A DNA stretch of 64,000 bases from Pseudoscardovia radai (GCF_002259605.1 NZ_MWWR01000008.1:1-64000), one strand, 5' to 3'. Shown: positions 45,696 through 54,793, counted from the stretch's first letter. A program made the numbers and translations. Notes: generated from the letters alone by a model not told the origin.

Positions 45696-46382
45696 ATGAA
45701 AGAAGAGAGAACTGCGTCCAGACTACGCAGATGGGGAGCGATAGGATTCCTCTCCATCGCGTTCGCTTTGGGCGGACTGTCCGTTCCGATGGCGAATGCC
45801 GCGGATGCAACGGATACCGCATCCATCCGGATTCCGGCACAGACAAGTAGCGTATGGGTGGATCTGGAATCGGACAATCCCGATCTTGACGCCGTTTCGG
45901 GGGATGTGTCCGGCAACCGGTTGGATTTCAAACAGTCGGTCAATGGCCGTACGGCGATTCTCAATGTTCCTTCCTCTGCGAAGGATGCCGATGCGATGAT
46001 GACGATCAGCTCCGACAAGGATATCGCCGTGGACCTGGCGATTACGTATGTCGGAGACGATGATGTGGTTCTGGCAGAGCAACGAGGCAAATTTACGGCT
46101 TCCGGGCTCTCCGTCGAGCCTGCGAACGTTTCGGCGGGCGACGGAGAGATCGTTGTCTCGTCGAATGGTCCGGGCGATGTGGTGTCCGCACCGAAGGATC
46201 TTGGGGATTCGCTTGCCGACACAGGTTCGATGCTTCTGGGCATCGTGTTCTTCGCTCTGGCTTGTGCCATCGCTTTCACGGTGGCCATTGTCGGGCGCCG
46301 TCATATCGTCGCCGTTCGTGCTTCGGATTCGTTTGTGGATTCACGCAGTGCGGGCACTCCCGCTGACGAAGGGGAGGAGTGA
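45696..46382 (+). CDS. Secreted membrane-anchored protein with LAXTG-like signal, partner of the VWA protein
   Basis: 228 residues from ATG 45696 (GAAGGGA upstream). Signal peptide of about 35 residues (WGAIGFLSIAFALGGLSVPMANA), then a beta-rich extracellular domain of about 130 residues that I do not recognise. At residue 173 comes LADTGS, followed by a membrane helix (MLLGIVFFALACAIAFTVAIVG) and basic RRH. LAXTG is the motif of class E sortases of Actinobacteria; however, the tail after the helix is about 30 residues, longer than usual, so a plain type I membrane protein is possible. The stop overlaps the next gene's region by a few bases, so both are one operon. Base composition is lower in G+C than the flanks. 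Confidence 0.7.
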   Translation: MKEERTASRLRRWGAIGFLSIAFALGGLSVPMANAADATDTASIRIPAQTSSVWVDLESDNPDLDAVSGDVSGNRLDFKQSVNGRTAILNVPSSAKDADAMMTISSDKDIAVDLAITYVGDDDVVLAEQRGKFTASGLSVEPANVSAGDGEIVVSSNGPGDVVSAPKDLGDSLADTGSMLLGIVFFALACAIAFTVAIVGRRHIVAVRASDSFVDSRSAGTPADEGEE

Positions 46383-46387
46383 CGACA

Positions 46388-49300
46388 ATGGTTGACCGTA
46401 AGAGCACTGTCATGAGGTCCGGCCTGCGGCGCGGCATCGCGCTGTTCGTCGCGGCGGCATCCTTCCTGAGTCTGGGCGTCAACGGGGCCTATGCAGGCCA
46501 GGGCGGCATCACATCCGTGTCAGACGCCCTTGTCAGTGACGCAACGTACCGGGTTCCCGCGGTGGAAAGCACAATCGGGCTGGGTGCGATCCCCGTCGGC
46601 GCCGAGGGACCCGTTTCGGTTCGGACGGCGGACGGCGCTGCATCGGCGTTGGTTCGCATCTCGGTATTCGGTGCCGCAGAGGATACCGATGTCACGATGG
46701 GAGGAGCTGCGGTTCTGCATGTCGCCGCTGGGCACGATGCCTCGACTACGGTGCTGGCTCCAGTGAAGGACGGTGCCGTCACGATGGCCGCTACCGGACA
46801 GGTCGATGCCAGGGTCGAGGTCCTGGCCTCCTTTGGATCGGATACGACGACGCCGGGATCCACCGTGGCATTGGAATCGCCTGTTACTCGTGCCGATAAT
46901 GCCAGTGGCCTCGCCGCGTCCGCGTTGACAGTCCAGAAACAGACGATCGGTCTGCTCGGAAGGGGAGGTGTGCCTGTTGAAGGTATCCGCGCCGCATATG
47001 TGACCGCCGATATCTCGTTGGACGGTGCTGGAACTGTGACCCTCGCCGGTCAGCAGCTTCGTCTGGATGCAGGCCGAACCGTGGTCTCAACTCTCGTGAC
47101 CACGGATGACAAGGGCAATGTCGAGGTTTGCACCGACGGTGTGTCGGGCGCTTTGAGGCTTGACGTGCGCGGTTACGTGGTTGGTTCCGGGCAGAACTTG
47201 GAGTCCGCCAATGTGCAAGGTGGCTTTGTCCCTGTTGCCGGTTCGGCAGCCGAATCCGCCGTTATCGAAGATGGCGGGGTTGCCTCTGTTGATGTGGGCC
47301 AGCGAACCAAGGGCGTGAGTTTTGGTATCGGTCTTGTCGATGCAGATGGGAACGATTCGCGTGGGTACCTTGATGCCGGTGAAGAACAGCTTGGACGTTC
47401 ACATGGTGCGGTATTGGATGCCACGAACGGCGCTCAGCCGCAACTTGATGTGATCGAAGGCACGGAAGGCACCGTCCCGGTGTCCCTTCGGGGCACCGAT
47501 GCCACTGCGGATTTGCTTCTGATCGGTGATGTGCTTGCACAGGCCCCGACGGAGAAGGGTTCCGTGAGCATCTCCATCGACACGCCGGCAGAAGGGCAGA
47601 CGATTGACCTCGGACAAAAGCCGCTGTACACCGCTTCTGGAACCGTGACGTCGGACCACGCAATTAAGAGCGTGGAAGTCACGGGCGATGGCGGGGCCAC
47701 GGGAACCGCCGCAGTCAGTTATGATGCGACGGGAACCCGGTGGTCCTTCGATTTCAGTCTTCCGGAAAGTGGGAGCACGACGCTGACCTTCACCGCGACA
47801 ACCGTGAACGGAGACACCGCGTCCAAAAGCGTGACTGTAAATGCGGCGCTCCCGGACGATGATGAGACCGTGCTCAATCCCAGGACCCACGAGATTGCTT
47901 CAGGCGATTCAAGCCCTGTGATCGAGGTCGCGGATGATTCCGTGATGCTTTCCGCTGCCCCTGATTTCCAAGTCGGCGACCTGATCGTCACGGGATTCTC
48001 CGAAGGCGCTCCCGATGGTTTCATCCGATGGGTGGATGCGATTGACGAGAACAACGGCACGTGGGTCGTATCCACGCACGAGGCCACCGTCGGCGATGCA
48101 TTTTATCAGGTCAGCAAGGTCACGGCCGATCCGTCGCAGTCGCGGGTGACCGAAGTGGAAGGGGCATCCGATGCGACGATTGTCGAAGGGCAGGGGGATG
48201 CCGCTGGCAGCACCGCCACAACGGACGGTGCGATGTCGGACGATGCCGAAGATGGTGCGGATGCGTCTTCTGATGTGTCAGCGAATATCCTCTCTTCCGA
48301 TACGGGCGCGGCCACGGTAAGTGACCGAATCATGACACAGGACGGTTCTTTCGTAGCCAACCCTGCGGTGGATACCACGGGATCTTCAGGCGACGCATAC
48401 GCCGTCCGGAACGTCAGCTCGGGCAATGACTCCATCAAGAGTTCCGATTGGGTCGATGCCAACTCCCAAGATGTCACACTGAGCCAATCCTTCAGCAAGA
48501 GCGTGACCGTATATTTCGCCAAAGGCGAGAAGAAATTCCAGGTCTCCGACAGCAAGCTCAGCCATAAGGTCTCCGGGACGTTCGGATTCACAACCGGTTT
48601 CACGACGTCAATGGGCTGCGTTTTCGGACTCATCGTCAGGCCACAACGCAAGGCGTTCTTCGTCACGCCCCATCTGGAGTACTTCAGAATCGGCACCGAG
48701 AAGGACACGAGCACCACCACGAAGCTCAACCTCAGCGGTACCTATACCGCATCGGTTCCTTTGGCAACGATCGAGAACAAATACGTCTTCGACGCGATCA
48801 TTCCGATTTGCATCACCTACAAGGTGTCCGCGAGCGTCGACCTGTCGGGCACGTTCGAGCTCAGCGCGACCACAAAGAGCAGCTCCAAGCAGCAGAGCGG
48901 ATACATCTTTGACGATCGCAATGGAATCGATACCTCGTACTCGAATCAGAAGGAACCGAGTTCCGACGATTCTTCGTCCGAGGAATCGGACCGCTGCGCA
49001 AAGTCAGCGGACGAGAACGTGTCGATCAGCGTCGACGTGTGTCTGAAAGGCGAAATCAAGGGCCTTCTCTATGATGCGGCTGGCTTCACATGCACGGCGA
49101 AGGTCGGAAAGACGATTGAGAAGACCAAGACGGATAAAAGCGGCGGCAAAGGTGAGATTACGCTGAGCTTGATACCGTATGTGAGTCTCGGCGTCGTGTT
49201 CAACCTCCAGATTCCGATCGTGGACATGCCGCTGTACGATGTGAAGATCGCGGAATACAAGGTACAAGGCAAGGCGTCAGCCAAGCTGCTGTCCTACACG

Positions 49301-51082
49301 ACTTGCTCGATCACCTCCGGCGATGGCTCCGCAGGCTCCTCCGGTTCCTCCTCATCAGATTCGTCGCCATCCGATGTCGCGGATGGGCATGATGGCATGA
49401 CGAGTGTGACCTGGTATGGTGACAGGACTTCCACCGGTTCGACCACCTGGGAGAAGCCGGGGACCACGCTTGAGGTCTCTCCGAGTCTCGTCCAGGGGAA
49501 GATCGCATCCGGTGGTGGATCGGCGTCGGTGTCCGGCATGAGCGGCGTCATCGTCCAGACCCGATATGTGACGTATGCGGTGAAGAACGGGAATTCCTTC
49601 CAGATCCCTGATGAGGCGATTTCCGTCACCGCGTATTCCGGTGACTCGGGTGTCGTGACGGTCGGTGACAAGTCGAATGACCTTGTGTTCGTCATCGACA
49701 CCACCGGTTCGATGAGCGGCGAGATCTCCGGCGTCAAAACCGACATCGAGTCGCTCGTCGATTCCATCTCGTCAACCACTAGCGACTACCGCATCGCCAT
49801 CGTCGAGTACAAGGACGATTGCGATGCCTACCAGTCACGGGTCGACGTTGACTTTACCAACGATGTCAGCGCTCTCAAAAGCGGCCTGGACGGAATGTGG
49901 GCCGACGGAGGAGGGGACACGCCCGAGAGCATGTACTCGGGTATCAAAACGGGCGTCGATCTGGACTGGAGGGCAGGTTCCACCAAGTCCATCATCCTCA
50001 TCGGCGACGCGCCTGGCAAAGATCCCGAACCCGTGACCGGCTACACCTTCGACACCGTGGTGGATGCCGCCACGGCCAAGAACATCCAGATCTACCCGAT
50101 GGGCAGGGTGTGGAACTACTCCGATTCCGATTCGATTCCGACATCCACCGTCGCGTTCAGCGGTGAGACAGGGAGCGTGGGCACGGACAACACGACGGGC
50201 GCCCTGCGCCCGCTGTCCGCCGGTGCTTTGTCCAGTTCCGGTCCGAGTGTCACAGCCATGATCGCCGAACGCTCTGCGCTCGCGGCCTATGCCACTCATG
50301 GTGGCGCCGATGGCAGGACCGACGTATCAGCGCCGGCGGCAGATGGCCTGTCAATCGCAACGGCCATAAGTGACCCCGGTGATAGCTTCCGCGATTTCAC
50401 GGATCGTATAGCGCGGCAGACAGGCGGCGTCTTCATCGAATACAAGAGCGAGGATTTCGTCAATCGGCTCGAATCGGCAGTGACATTCGCGACGACACGC
50501 CCTGACGTTGACACGAACCTTCGGGGAACGCCCCACACAGGGGAGAGCGTGACATTCAACGCCACGGCCACGCTCCACGCTGATGGGGATCCGGTCGCCT
50601 CCTACATCTGGGATTTCGGCGACGGCACCGATTCCGTGACGACCACGACGGACACCGCCTCGCATACCTATGCGGCGGCCGGCAACTACGACGTCATCGT
50701 GCGAGTCCGCACGGCGAGCGGCATCGAAGGAAGCGGCACGCTTCCTGTAGCAGTCACGGACCGACAGTCACCAACCGTCTACAAGGCGCATAAGGTCGTC
50801 AGCAAGGCTGCGGCCGGTGCAGGTTCGGTGGAGCTGAACTTCCCGATAGATGAGGGAACCGACAGCTATTCCACAGCCACGTTCGCCAACGGTTCGGACA
50901 CCCTGGACGTGGCCGGCGAAGGAACATGGAGCATCAGGCGTGACTCCGATGGGCTGATGCTCGCGACGTTCACACCCGATCCGAACTTCTCCGGTTCCCA
51001 GACCACGCATGTGCCCTACACCGTTTACAACACGGGCGGGGACAGCAACACATCCGAGATGTGGGTGAGATACGTCGACTGA
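46388..51082 (+). CDS. Giant secreted VWA and PKD domain surface protein
   Basis: 1,564 residues from ATG 46388 (GGGGAGGAG upstream). A signal peptide (GIALFVAAASFLSLGVNGAYA) is followed by beta-rich N-terminal regions, an Ig-like segment at about 395-500, an unrecognised region with pairs of Cys (about 700-970) and a Ser/Asp linker. At about 1095-1270 comes a VWA domain with complete metal site: DTTGSM, Thr in GGGDTPES and Asp in ILIGDAPGKDP. A PKD domain follows near 1400 (SYIWDFGDGT, HTYAAAGNYDVIVRV). No LPXTG or membrane anchor at the C-terminus. Likely an adhesin or matrix-binding protein held by its partner (45696-46382). Codon use is less G+C-rich than that of its neighbours. Confidence 0.82.
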   Translation: MVDRKSTVMRSGLRRGIALFVAAASFLSLGVNGAYAGQGGITSVSDALVSDATYRVPAVESTIGLGAIPVGAEGPVSVRTADGAASALVRISVFGAAEDTDVTMGGAAVLHVAAGHDASTTVLAPVKDGAVTMAATGQVDARVEVLASFGSDTTTPGSTVALESPVTRADNASGLAASALTVQKQTIGLLGRGGVPVEGIRAAYVTADISLDGAGTVTLAGQQLRLDAGRTVVSTLVTTDDKGNVEVCTDGVSGALRLDVRGYVVGSGQNLESANVQGGFVPVAGSAAESAVIEDGGVASVDVGQRTKGVSFGIGLVDADGNDSRGYLDAGEEQLGRSHGAVLDATNGAQPQLDVIEGTEGTVPVSLRGTDATADLLLIGDVLAQAPTEKGSVSISIDTPAEGQTIDLGQKPLYTASGTVTSDHAIKSVEVTGDGGATGTAAVSYDATGTRWSFDFSLPESGSTTLTFTATTVNGDTASKSVTVNAALPDDDETVLNPRTHEIASGDSSPVIEVADDSVMLSAAPDFQVGDLIVTGFSEGAPDGFIRWVDAIDENNGTWVVSTHEATVGDAFYQVSKVTADPSQSRVTEVEGASDATIVEGQGDAAGSTATTDGAMSDDAEDGADASSDVSANILSSDTGAATVSDRIMTQDGSFVANPAVDTTGSSGDAYAVRNVSSGNDSIKSSDWVDANSQDVTLSQSFSKSVTVYFAKGEKKFQVSDSKLSHKVSGTFGFTTGFTTSMGCVFGLIVRPQRKAFFVTPHLEYFRIGTEKDTSTTTKLNLSGTYTASVPLATIENKYVFDAIIPICITYKVSASVDLSGTFELSATTKSSSKQQSGYIFDDRNGIDTSYSNQKEPSSDDSSSEESDRCAKSADENVSISVDVCLKGEIKGLLYDAAGFTCTAKVGKTIEKTKTDKSGGKGEITLSLIPYVSLGVVFNLQIPIVDMPLYDVKIAEYKVQGKASAKLLSYTTCSITSGDGSAGSSGSSSSDSSPSDVADGHDGMTSVTWYGDRTSTGSTTWEKPGTTLEVSPSLVQGKIASGGGSASVSGMSGVIVQTRYVTYAVKNGNSFQIPDEAISVTAYSGDSGVVTVGDKSNDLVFVIDTTGSMSGEISGVKTDIESLVDSISSTTSDYRIAIVEYKDDCDAYQSRVDVDFTNDVSALKSGLDGMWADGGGDTPESMYSGIKTGVDLDWRAGSTKSIILIGDAPGKDPEPVTGYTFDTVVDAATAKNIQIYPMGRVWNYSDSDSIPTSTVAFSGETGSVGTDNTTGALRPLSAGALSSSGPSVTAMIAERSALAAYATHGGADGRTDVSAPAADGLSIATAISDPGDSFRDFTDRIARQTGGVFIEYKSEDFVNRLESAVTFATTRPDVDTNLRGTPHTGESVTFNATATLHADGDPVASYIWDFGDGTDSVTTTTDTASHTYAAAGNYDVIVRVRTASGIEGSGTLPVAVTDRQSPTVYKAHKVVSKAAAGAGSVELNFPIDEGTDSYSTATFANGSDTLDVAGEGTWSIRRDSDGLMLATFTPDPNFSGSQTTHVPYTVYNTGGDSNTSEMWVRYVD

Positions 51083-51108
51083 CGCCATCCGTCCCATGAC
51101 GTGTGCCC

Positions 51109-51143
51109 CGGGAGGTTCCGCCGCAGAGCGGGCCTCCCGTTTC
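51109..51143 (+). terminator. Hairpin terminator of the VWA operon
   Basis: Outer stem CGGGAGG/CCTCCCG with an inner CCGC/GCGG pairing, followed by TTTCACG, 27 bases after the stop. Confidence 0.6.
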
Positions 51144-51218
51144 ACGTCTGTTGCTCTGGACCGGGCGGGGCTTTCATGGCTTCGGTGCAGCGGGATTGCG
51201 ACCGTGCGTTTTCTGTTC

Positions 51219-51246
51219 GCCGGCCGTCCACCGTGAATTCCCCGTT
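51219..51246 (+). repeat. Right copy of the 28-bp direct repeat flanking the VWA locus
   Basis: Shares CACCGTGAATTCCCC (51229-51243) and upstream GCCGGC with 45516-45543. It lies between the VWA terminator and the next gene, about 50 bases before that gene's start. Confidence 0.7.
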
Positions 51247-51286
51247 CCATTACGGTCTGGTCCATTTCTGATCGGTGGAATCGTGT

Positions 51287-51292
51287 GACAAT
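51287..51292 (+). promoter_or_regulatory. -10 element of a leaderless promoter (two-TM protein)
   Basis: GACAAT six bases before ATG 51299. No ribosome site is visible before that ATG. Confidence 0.45.
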
Positions 51293-51298
51293 GGAACA

Positions 51299-52516
51299 AT
51301 GAGTGATATGAACGTTTTTCCCCAGACGCCCGTTTCCGGCGATGACGCCGGGCGGAGCGGCGGCATGCCTGATACGAGCATTCTTAGTGCGGGCCCTGCC
51401 GGCACAAGCCCGGAGGACAACGCCTTCGCGCAGGCCATCGACCTCGACGCGCGTATCGCGCGGTTCAACGCTGGCTCCGGCGGCGCCTACGGGAAGATCC
51501 TCGGGGAGGACCTCAGGCTCGCCCGGGGCATCATCGTGGATTCCAACGCGTTGTACTGCGAGGTTTCCCAAGGCTCGGGCAGCAGCGACGGATACACACC
51601 GACGATGGCATGGTTCCATTACTTCCTCGTGGCCTTCACGGACGTGCACGGGCGCCAGGTGCGCGTGTGGAGCGGCGACGTGCCGTACTCCGCGCGTGAC
51701 CTTGAGCTCGGCAGCGCCGTCGTGGTGCAGTACGCGAACCGGGAGAGCGCCGATGACATCCGCATCCGCCGGATTTTCACCTACCCGGATTTCAACGTAT
51801 CCATGCCCGGCACAGTGAGGGATGTGCAAGGCGGCGCGGGCATTGCGCCGGCGGGACGTCGCGCGCACCATGTGTCGGGCGAGGATGATTATCAGGACCC
51901 GCGGTCTTTCGGCGCAAAGTGGCGCCAGGCGCCGTGGGGCACTCGCTACGGCACCAGCGGGATGGACGGCTACCGTCTGTTCGGCCGGTCGGCGCGGCCC
52001 GAGAATGCCGGCGAGGGGGAGACAGCCCGCGCCTCGGTGCGCGCCGCCCGCGCGCTCCAGGCGGTTATGGAGATCGCCGGCTTCGGGTTCTGCCTGTCTC
52101 TCGCCGTGTCGCCGCTTCTGTCGATGTTCGGTGTGGACGCCTCGCTTCCGTACCGATGGGTCGCCACCATCGTGTTCCTTCTCGTGTTCCTTATCTGTGC
52201 GGTCACGTACTACCTGCGCTACGGCGCCGCGAAGAGGGCAGCCGGTTCCGCGGGAAGGCCGCGCTGGCATATCGACGAGCGCGCGAAGGTACTCGACGCG
52301 GTAACCGTCCCGCTGTTCAACGCGGACGCATTCTGCGGCTACGGTTACGTGGCCAGGCTCGAGAGGCAGACCGGCGAGACCGTGTGGGCCATGGGCGATC
52401 CGGAGGCCGGCGAATCCTATCTGGCGCACGACGGACGGCCGCCCGTGGCGGCGGGTGACGAGGTGACGCTTATGAGGTCCGGCAAGCGCATGTACGTGCG
52501 TCGCGTGCAGGAGTAA
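51299..52516 (+). CDS. Membrane protein of unknown function with two transmembrane segments
   Basis: 405 residues from ATG 51299; GTG 51275 and ATG 51308 are in-frame alternatives. I do not recognise the family. The N-terminal 250 residues are soluble and polar, with an OB- or SH3-like feel in VRVWSGDVPYSARDLELGSAVVVQYANRE, suggesting a beta domain. Two close hydrophobic helices follow (about 255-280 and 288-310) and then a cytoplasmic or outer domain with WHIDERAKVLDAVTVPLFNADAFCGYGYVARL. The end is soluble (GDEVTLMRSGKRMYVRRVQE). No signal peptide. rsmE follows after 89 bases. Confidence 0.7.
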   Translation: MSDMNVFPQTPVSGDDAGRSGGMPDTSILSAGPAGTSPEDNAFAQAIDLDARIARFNAGSGGAYGKILGEDLRLARGIIVDSNALYCEVSQGSGSSDGYTPTMAWFHYFLVAFTDVHGRQVRVWSGDVPYSARDLELGSAVVVQYANRESADDIRIRRIFTYPDFNVSMPGTVRDVQGGAGIAPAGRRAHHVSGEDDYQDPRSFGAKWRQAPWGTRYGTSGMDGYRLFGRSARPENAGEGETARASVRAARALQAVMEIAGFGFCLSLAVSPLLSMFGVDASLPYRWVATIVFLLVFLICAVTYYLRYGAAKRAAGSAGRPRWHIDERAKVLDAVTVPLFNADAFCGYGYVARLERQTGETVWAMGDPEAGESYLAHDGRPPVAAGDEVTLMRSGKRMYVRRVQE

Positions 52517-52592
52517 CACCGGCAGCGGGTGGTGGCGCTGGGGCGGCGGGCGGTGGCGCGAGTTGCGCCGGGCGCGGCCTTGCGCCGGGTGC

Positions 52593-52598
52593 TACCCT
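52593..52598 (+). promoter_or_regulatory. -10 element of a leaderless promoter for rsmE
   Basis: TACCCT seven bases before ATG 52606; the GAAAGG between them is too close to act as a ribosome site. Confidence 0.4.
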
Positions 52599-52605
52599 GA
52601 AAGGC

Positions 52606-53448
52606 ATGACGCTTCCTGTTTTCGTGCTCCACGATTCCCCCGCCATGCCGGTTGACGTTGCATTTCCGGTCGGCTCGCACCCGCAGCTTCCCGAATCCGT
52701 GCAGCGCCACGCCTTCAAATCCATGCGACTGGTCGAAGGGGACGAATTCCAACTCACCGACGGCAGGGGAGCACGCATCACGATGCGCGTGGACGATGCC
52801 GACGCGATGCTCGCCCACGTCACCGCCGTCACCGCCGACCCCGCGCCCGCCGTGCGACTCGGACTCATCCAGGCCCTCGCGAAAGGCGGCCGCGACGAGC
52901 AGGCCATCGAAACATCCACCGAAATCGGCGTCGACGCGGTTATGCCGTGGCAGGCGAACCGGTCCATCGTGCAATGGAAGGGCTCGAAGGCTGACAAGGC
53001 GCTCGCGAAATGGCGCGGCGTGCTCGTCGCCGCCACAGAGCAGTCGCGCCGGGCGTGGGTTCCCGACCTCGAGCCGCTGCACACCACGCGGCAGCTGGCC
53101 GAGTGGATCGCCGACGCCACGCGGCGCGGCGACATGGTTATCGTGCTGCATCAGGATGCCACCGACACCTGGGCCGGCGTCGAATCCGCCGCCTCAGCCC
53201 TCGCCGACCGCGCGCGGAACGTGGCCGACGGCGTTTCGGCAGGCGCCTTGGCCGGCGCTTCGGCAGGCGCGGAGCCCGCGACGATCTGGGTAGTCGTCGG
53301 ACCGGAAGGCGGCATAGCGGACGATGAGGTCGCGCGCTTCGTGGAGGCCGGCGCCCGCAGTTGCGTCATCGGCAGCACGATTCTGCGGGCCTCGACCGCG
53401 GGGCCGGTGGCACTGACGCTTCTCGCCCGCGCCCTCGGCCGGATCTAG
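52606..53448 (+). CDS. rsmE: 16S rRNA (uracil-1498-N3)-methyltransferase RsmE
   Basis: 280 residues. An N-terminal PUA-like part (LPESVQRHAFKSMRLVEGDEFQLTDGRG) precedes the SPOUT methyltransferase core: ALAKGGRDEQAIETSTEIGVDAVMPWQANRSI and the SAM-binding WVVVGPEGGIADDEVARFVEAGA with STILRASTAGPVALTLLARAL at the knot. It methylates U1498 of 16S rRNA. An Ala/Gly-rich insert (about 205-225) is extra to the usual 245-residue form. The 84-bp array begins about 55 bases after the stop. Confidence 0.93.
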   Translation: MTLPVFVLHDSPAMPVDVAFPVGSHPQLPESVQRHAFKSMRLVEGDEFQLTDGRGARITMRVDDADAMLAHVTAVTADPAPAVRLGLIQALAKGGRDEQAIETSTEIGVDAVMPWQANRSIVQWKGSKADKALAKWRGVLVAATEQSRRAWVPDLEPLHTTRQLAEWIADATRRGDMVIVLHQDATDTWAGVESAASALADRARNVADGVSAGALAGASAGAEPATIWVVVGPEGGIADDEVARFVEAGARSCVIGSTILRASTAGPVALTLLARALGRI

Positions 53449-53504
53449 CCCGCGCCCGGCGCCCGGCGCCTGCAGCCAGGCCCGGTTCCCTCGTTTCCCC
53501 CACG

Positions 53505-54313
53505 GTGCCTCTCACTGGCACTCCGCCCGCCAGTGAGAGTGACTGTTGGGGTTGGGGTTGTTGGGAATGGGCGGGTTTTTCTCCAAGGGTGCCTCTCACT
53601 GGCACTGTGCCCGCCAGTGAGGGCGACTGTTGCAGAGGAAGCCCAGTGTTTTCAACGAGGGAATTGTCAACAGTGCCTCTTACTGGCACTGCGTTCGCCA
53701 GTGAGAGTGACTGTTGCGGGGGAATCCTAGTGTTTTCAGTGGTGGGATCGTGAACGGTGCCTCTCGCTGGCACTCCGCCCGCCAGTGAGGGCGACTGTTG
53801 GGGTTGGGGTTGTTGGGAATGGGCGGGTTTTTCTCCAAGGGTGCCTCTCACTGGCACTGTGCCCGCCAGTGAGGGCGACTGTTGCAGAGGAAGCCCAGTG
53901 TTTTCAACGAGGGAATTGTCAACAGTGCCTCTTACTGGCACTGCGTTCGCCAGTGAGAGTGACTGTTGCGGGGGAATCCTAGTGTTTTCAGTGGTGGGAT
54001 CGTGAACGGTGCCTCTCGCTGGCACTCCGCCCGCCAGTGAGGGCGACTGTTGGGGTTGGGGTTGTTGGGAATGGGCGGGTTTTTCTCCAAGGGTGCCTCT
54101 CACTGGCACTGTGCCCGCCAGTGAGGGCGACTGTTGCAGAGGAAGCCCAGTGTTTTCAACGAGGGAATCGTCAACAGTGCCTCTTACTGGCACTGCGTTC
54201 GCCAGTGAGAGTGACTGTTGCGGGGGAATCCTAGTGTTTTCAGTGGTGGGATCGTGAACGGTGCCTCTCGCTGGCACTCCGCCCGCCAGTGAGGCCCACC
54301 GTTGCGGAGGCCG
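53505..54313. repeat. Tandem array: ten copies of an 84-bp palindromic unit in 252-bp higher-order repeats
   Basis: The palindrome CTCACTGGC-N9-GCCAGTGAG (CTCGCTGGC or CTTACTGGC on the left arm in some copies) starts at 53511, 53595, 53679, 53763, 53847, 53931, 54015, 54099, 54183 and 54267, each 84 bases apart. Three successive unit types (A, B, C) form a 252-base block that is repeated three times, nearly base for base, plus a final A unit. The gaps between palindromes are G+T-rich on the plus strand. Frames stay open because 84 is 28 codons, but no start has a proper ribosome site, so I take it as non-coding. It fills the space between rsmE and the HIT gene. Confidence 0.96.
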
Positions 54314-54433
54314 CCCGGGCGGATCCACGATTGCCCGTTGTGCGGGTGGCGAAGGGGAGGCCAAAACGGCATGGCGGGGAATAAGATGGAAGATGACATC
54401 GCCAAGGGATGGCGCATGACCCAAGGAGTGACT

Positions 54434-54793
54434 ATGGCTGAAGAGAACGACTGCCTGTTCTGCAAGATCGCCGCCGGACAGATTCCGAGCACCAAGGTGT
54501 ACGAGGATGACACCGTCTACGCTTTCGAGGACATCAACCCCGTCAGCGAGGTGCATGTGCTGGTGATTCCGAAGAAGCATTACCCGAATGCGGCCGCCGT
54601 CGCATCCGCGGACCCGCAGCTGTTCGCGCATATCGTGGAAACCGCCCAGGCCATCGCCGACAAGCGCTGCGACGGGGCGTTCCATCTGCTGTTCAACACC
54701 GGCGAGGCCGCCGGCCAGACCGTTTTCCACTGCCATGCGCATGTGCTCGGCGGCAAGCCGGACGCTGCGAAGCTGGTCAAGGCCCTCGCCTGA
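54434..54793 (+). CDS. HIT-family nucleotide-binding protein (HinT-like)
   Basis: 119 residues from ATG 54434, with AAGGAG five bases upstream; the frame runs open from 54302. CLFCKIAAGQIPSTKVYEDD opens the fold and FHCHAHVLGG carries the histidine triad H-C-H-A-H. HinT proteins hydrolyse purine phosphoramidates. Next to phoH-ybeY-era in many Gram-positive bacteria. The upstream array would be part of its leader only if transcription comes from rsmE. Confidence 0.92.
   Translation: MAEENDCLFCKIAAGQIPSTKVYEDDTVYAFEDINPVSEVHVLVIPKKHYPNAAAVASADPQLFAHIVETAQAIADKRCDGAFHLLFNTGEAAGQTVFHCHAHVLGGKPDAAKLVKALA

Noticed and set aside
45298-51246. Integrase-type genomic island at tRNA-Leu
   Set aside because: No integrase, no relaxase, and the tRNA 3' end is not repeated at the far side. 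Only the smaller direct-repeat cassette idea is kept.
53505-54257. Plus-strand repeat peptides (82 codons each) in the 84-bp array
   Set aside because: Each is closed by a stop once per 252-base block, the starts lack ribosome sites, and the sequence is Cys/Trp-rich and unlike any protein I know.
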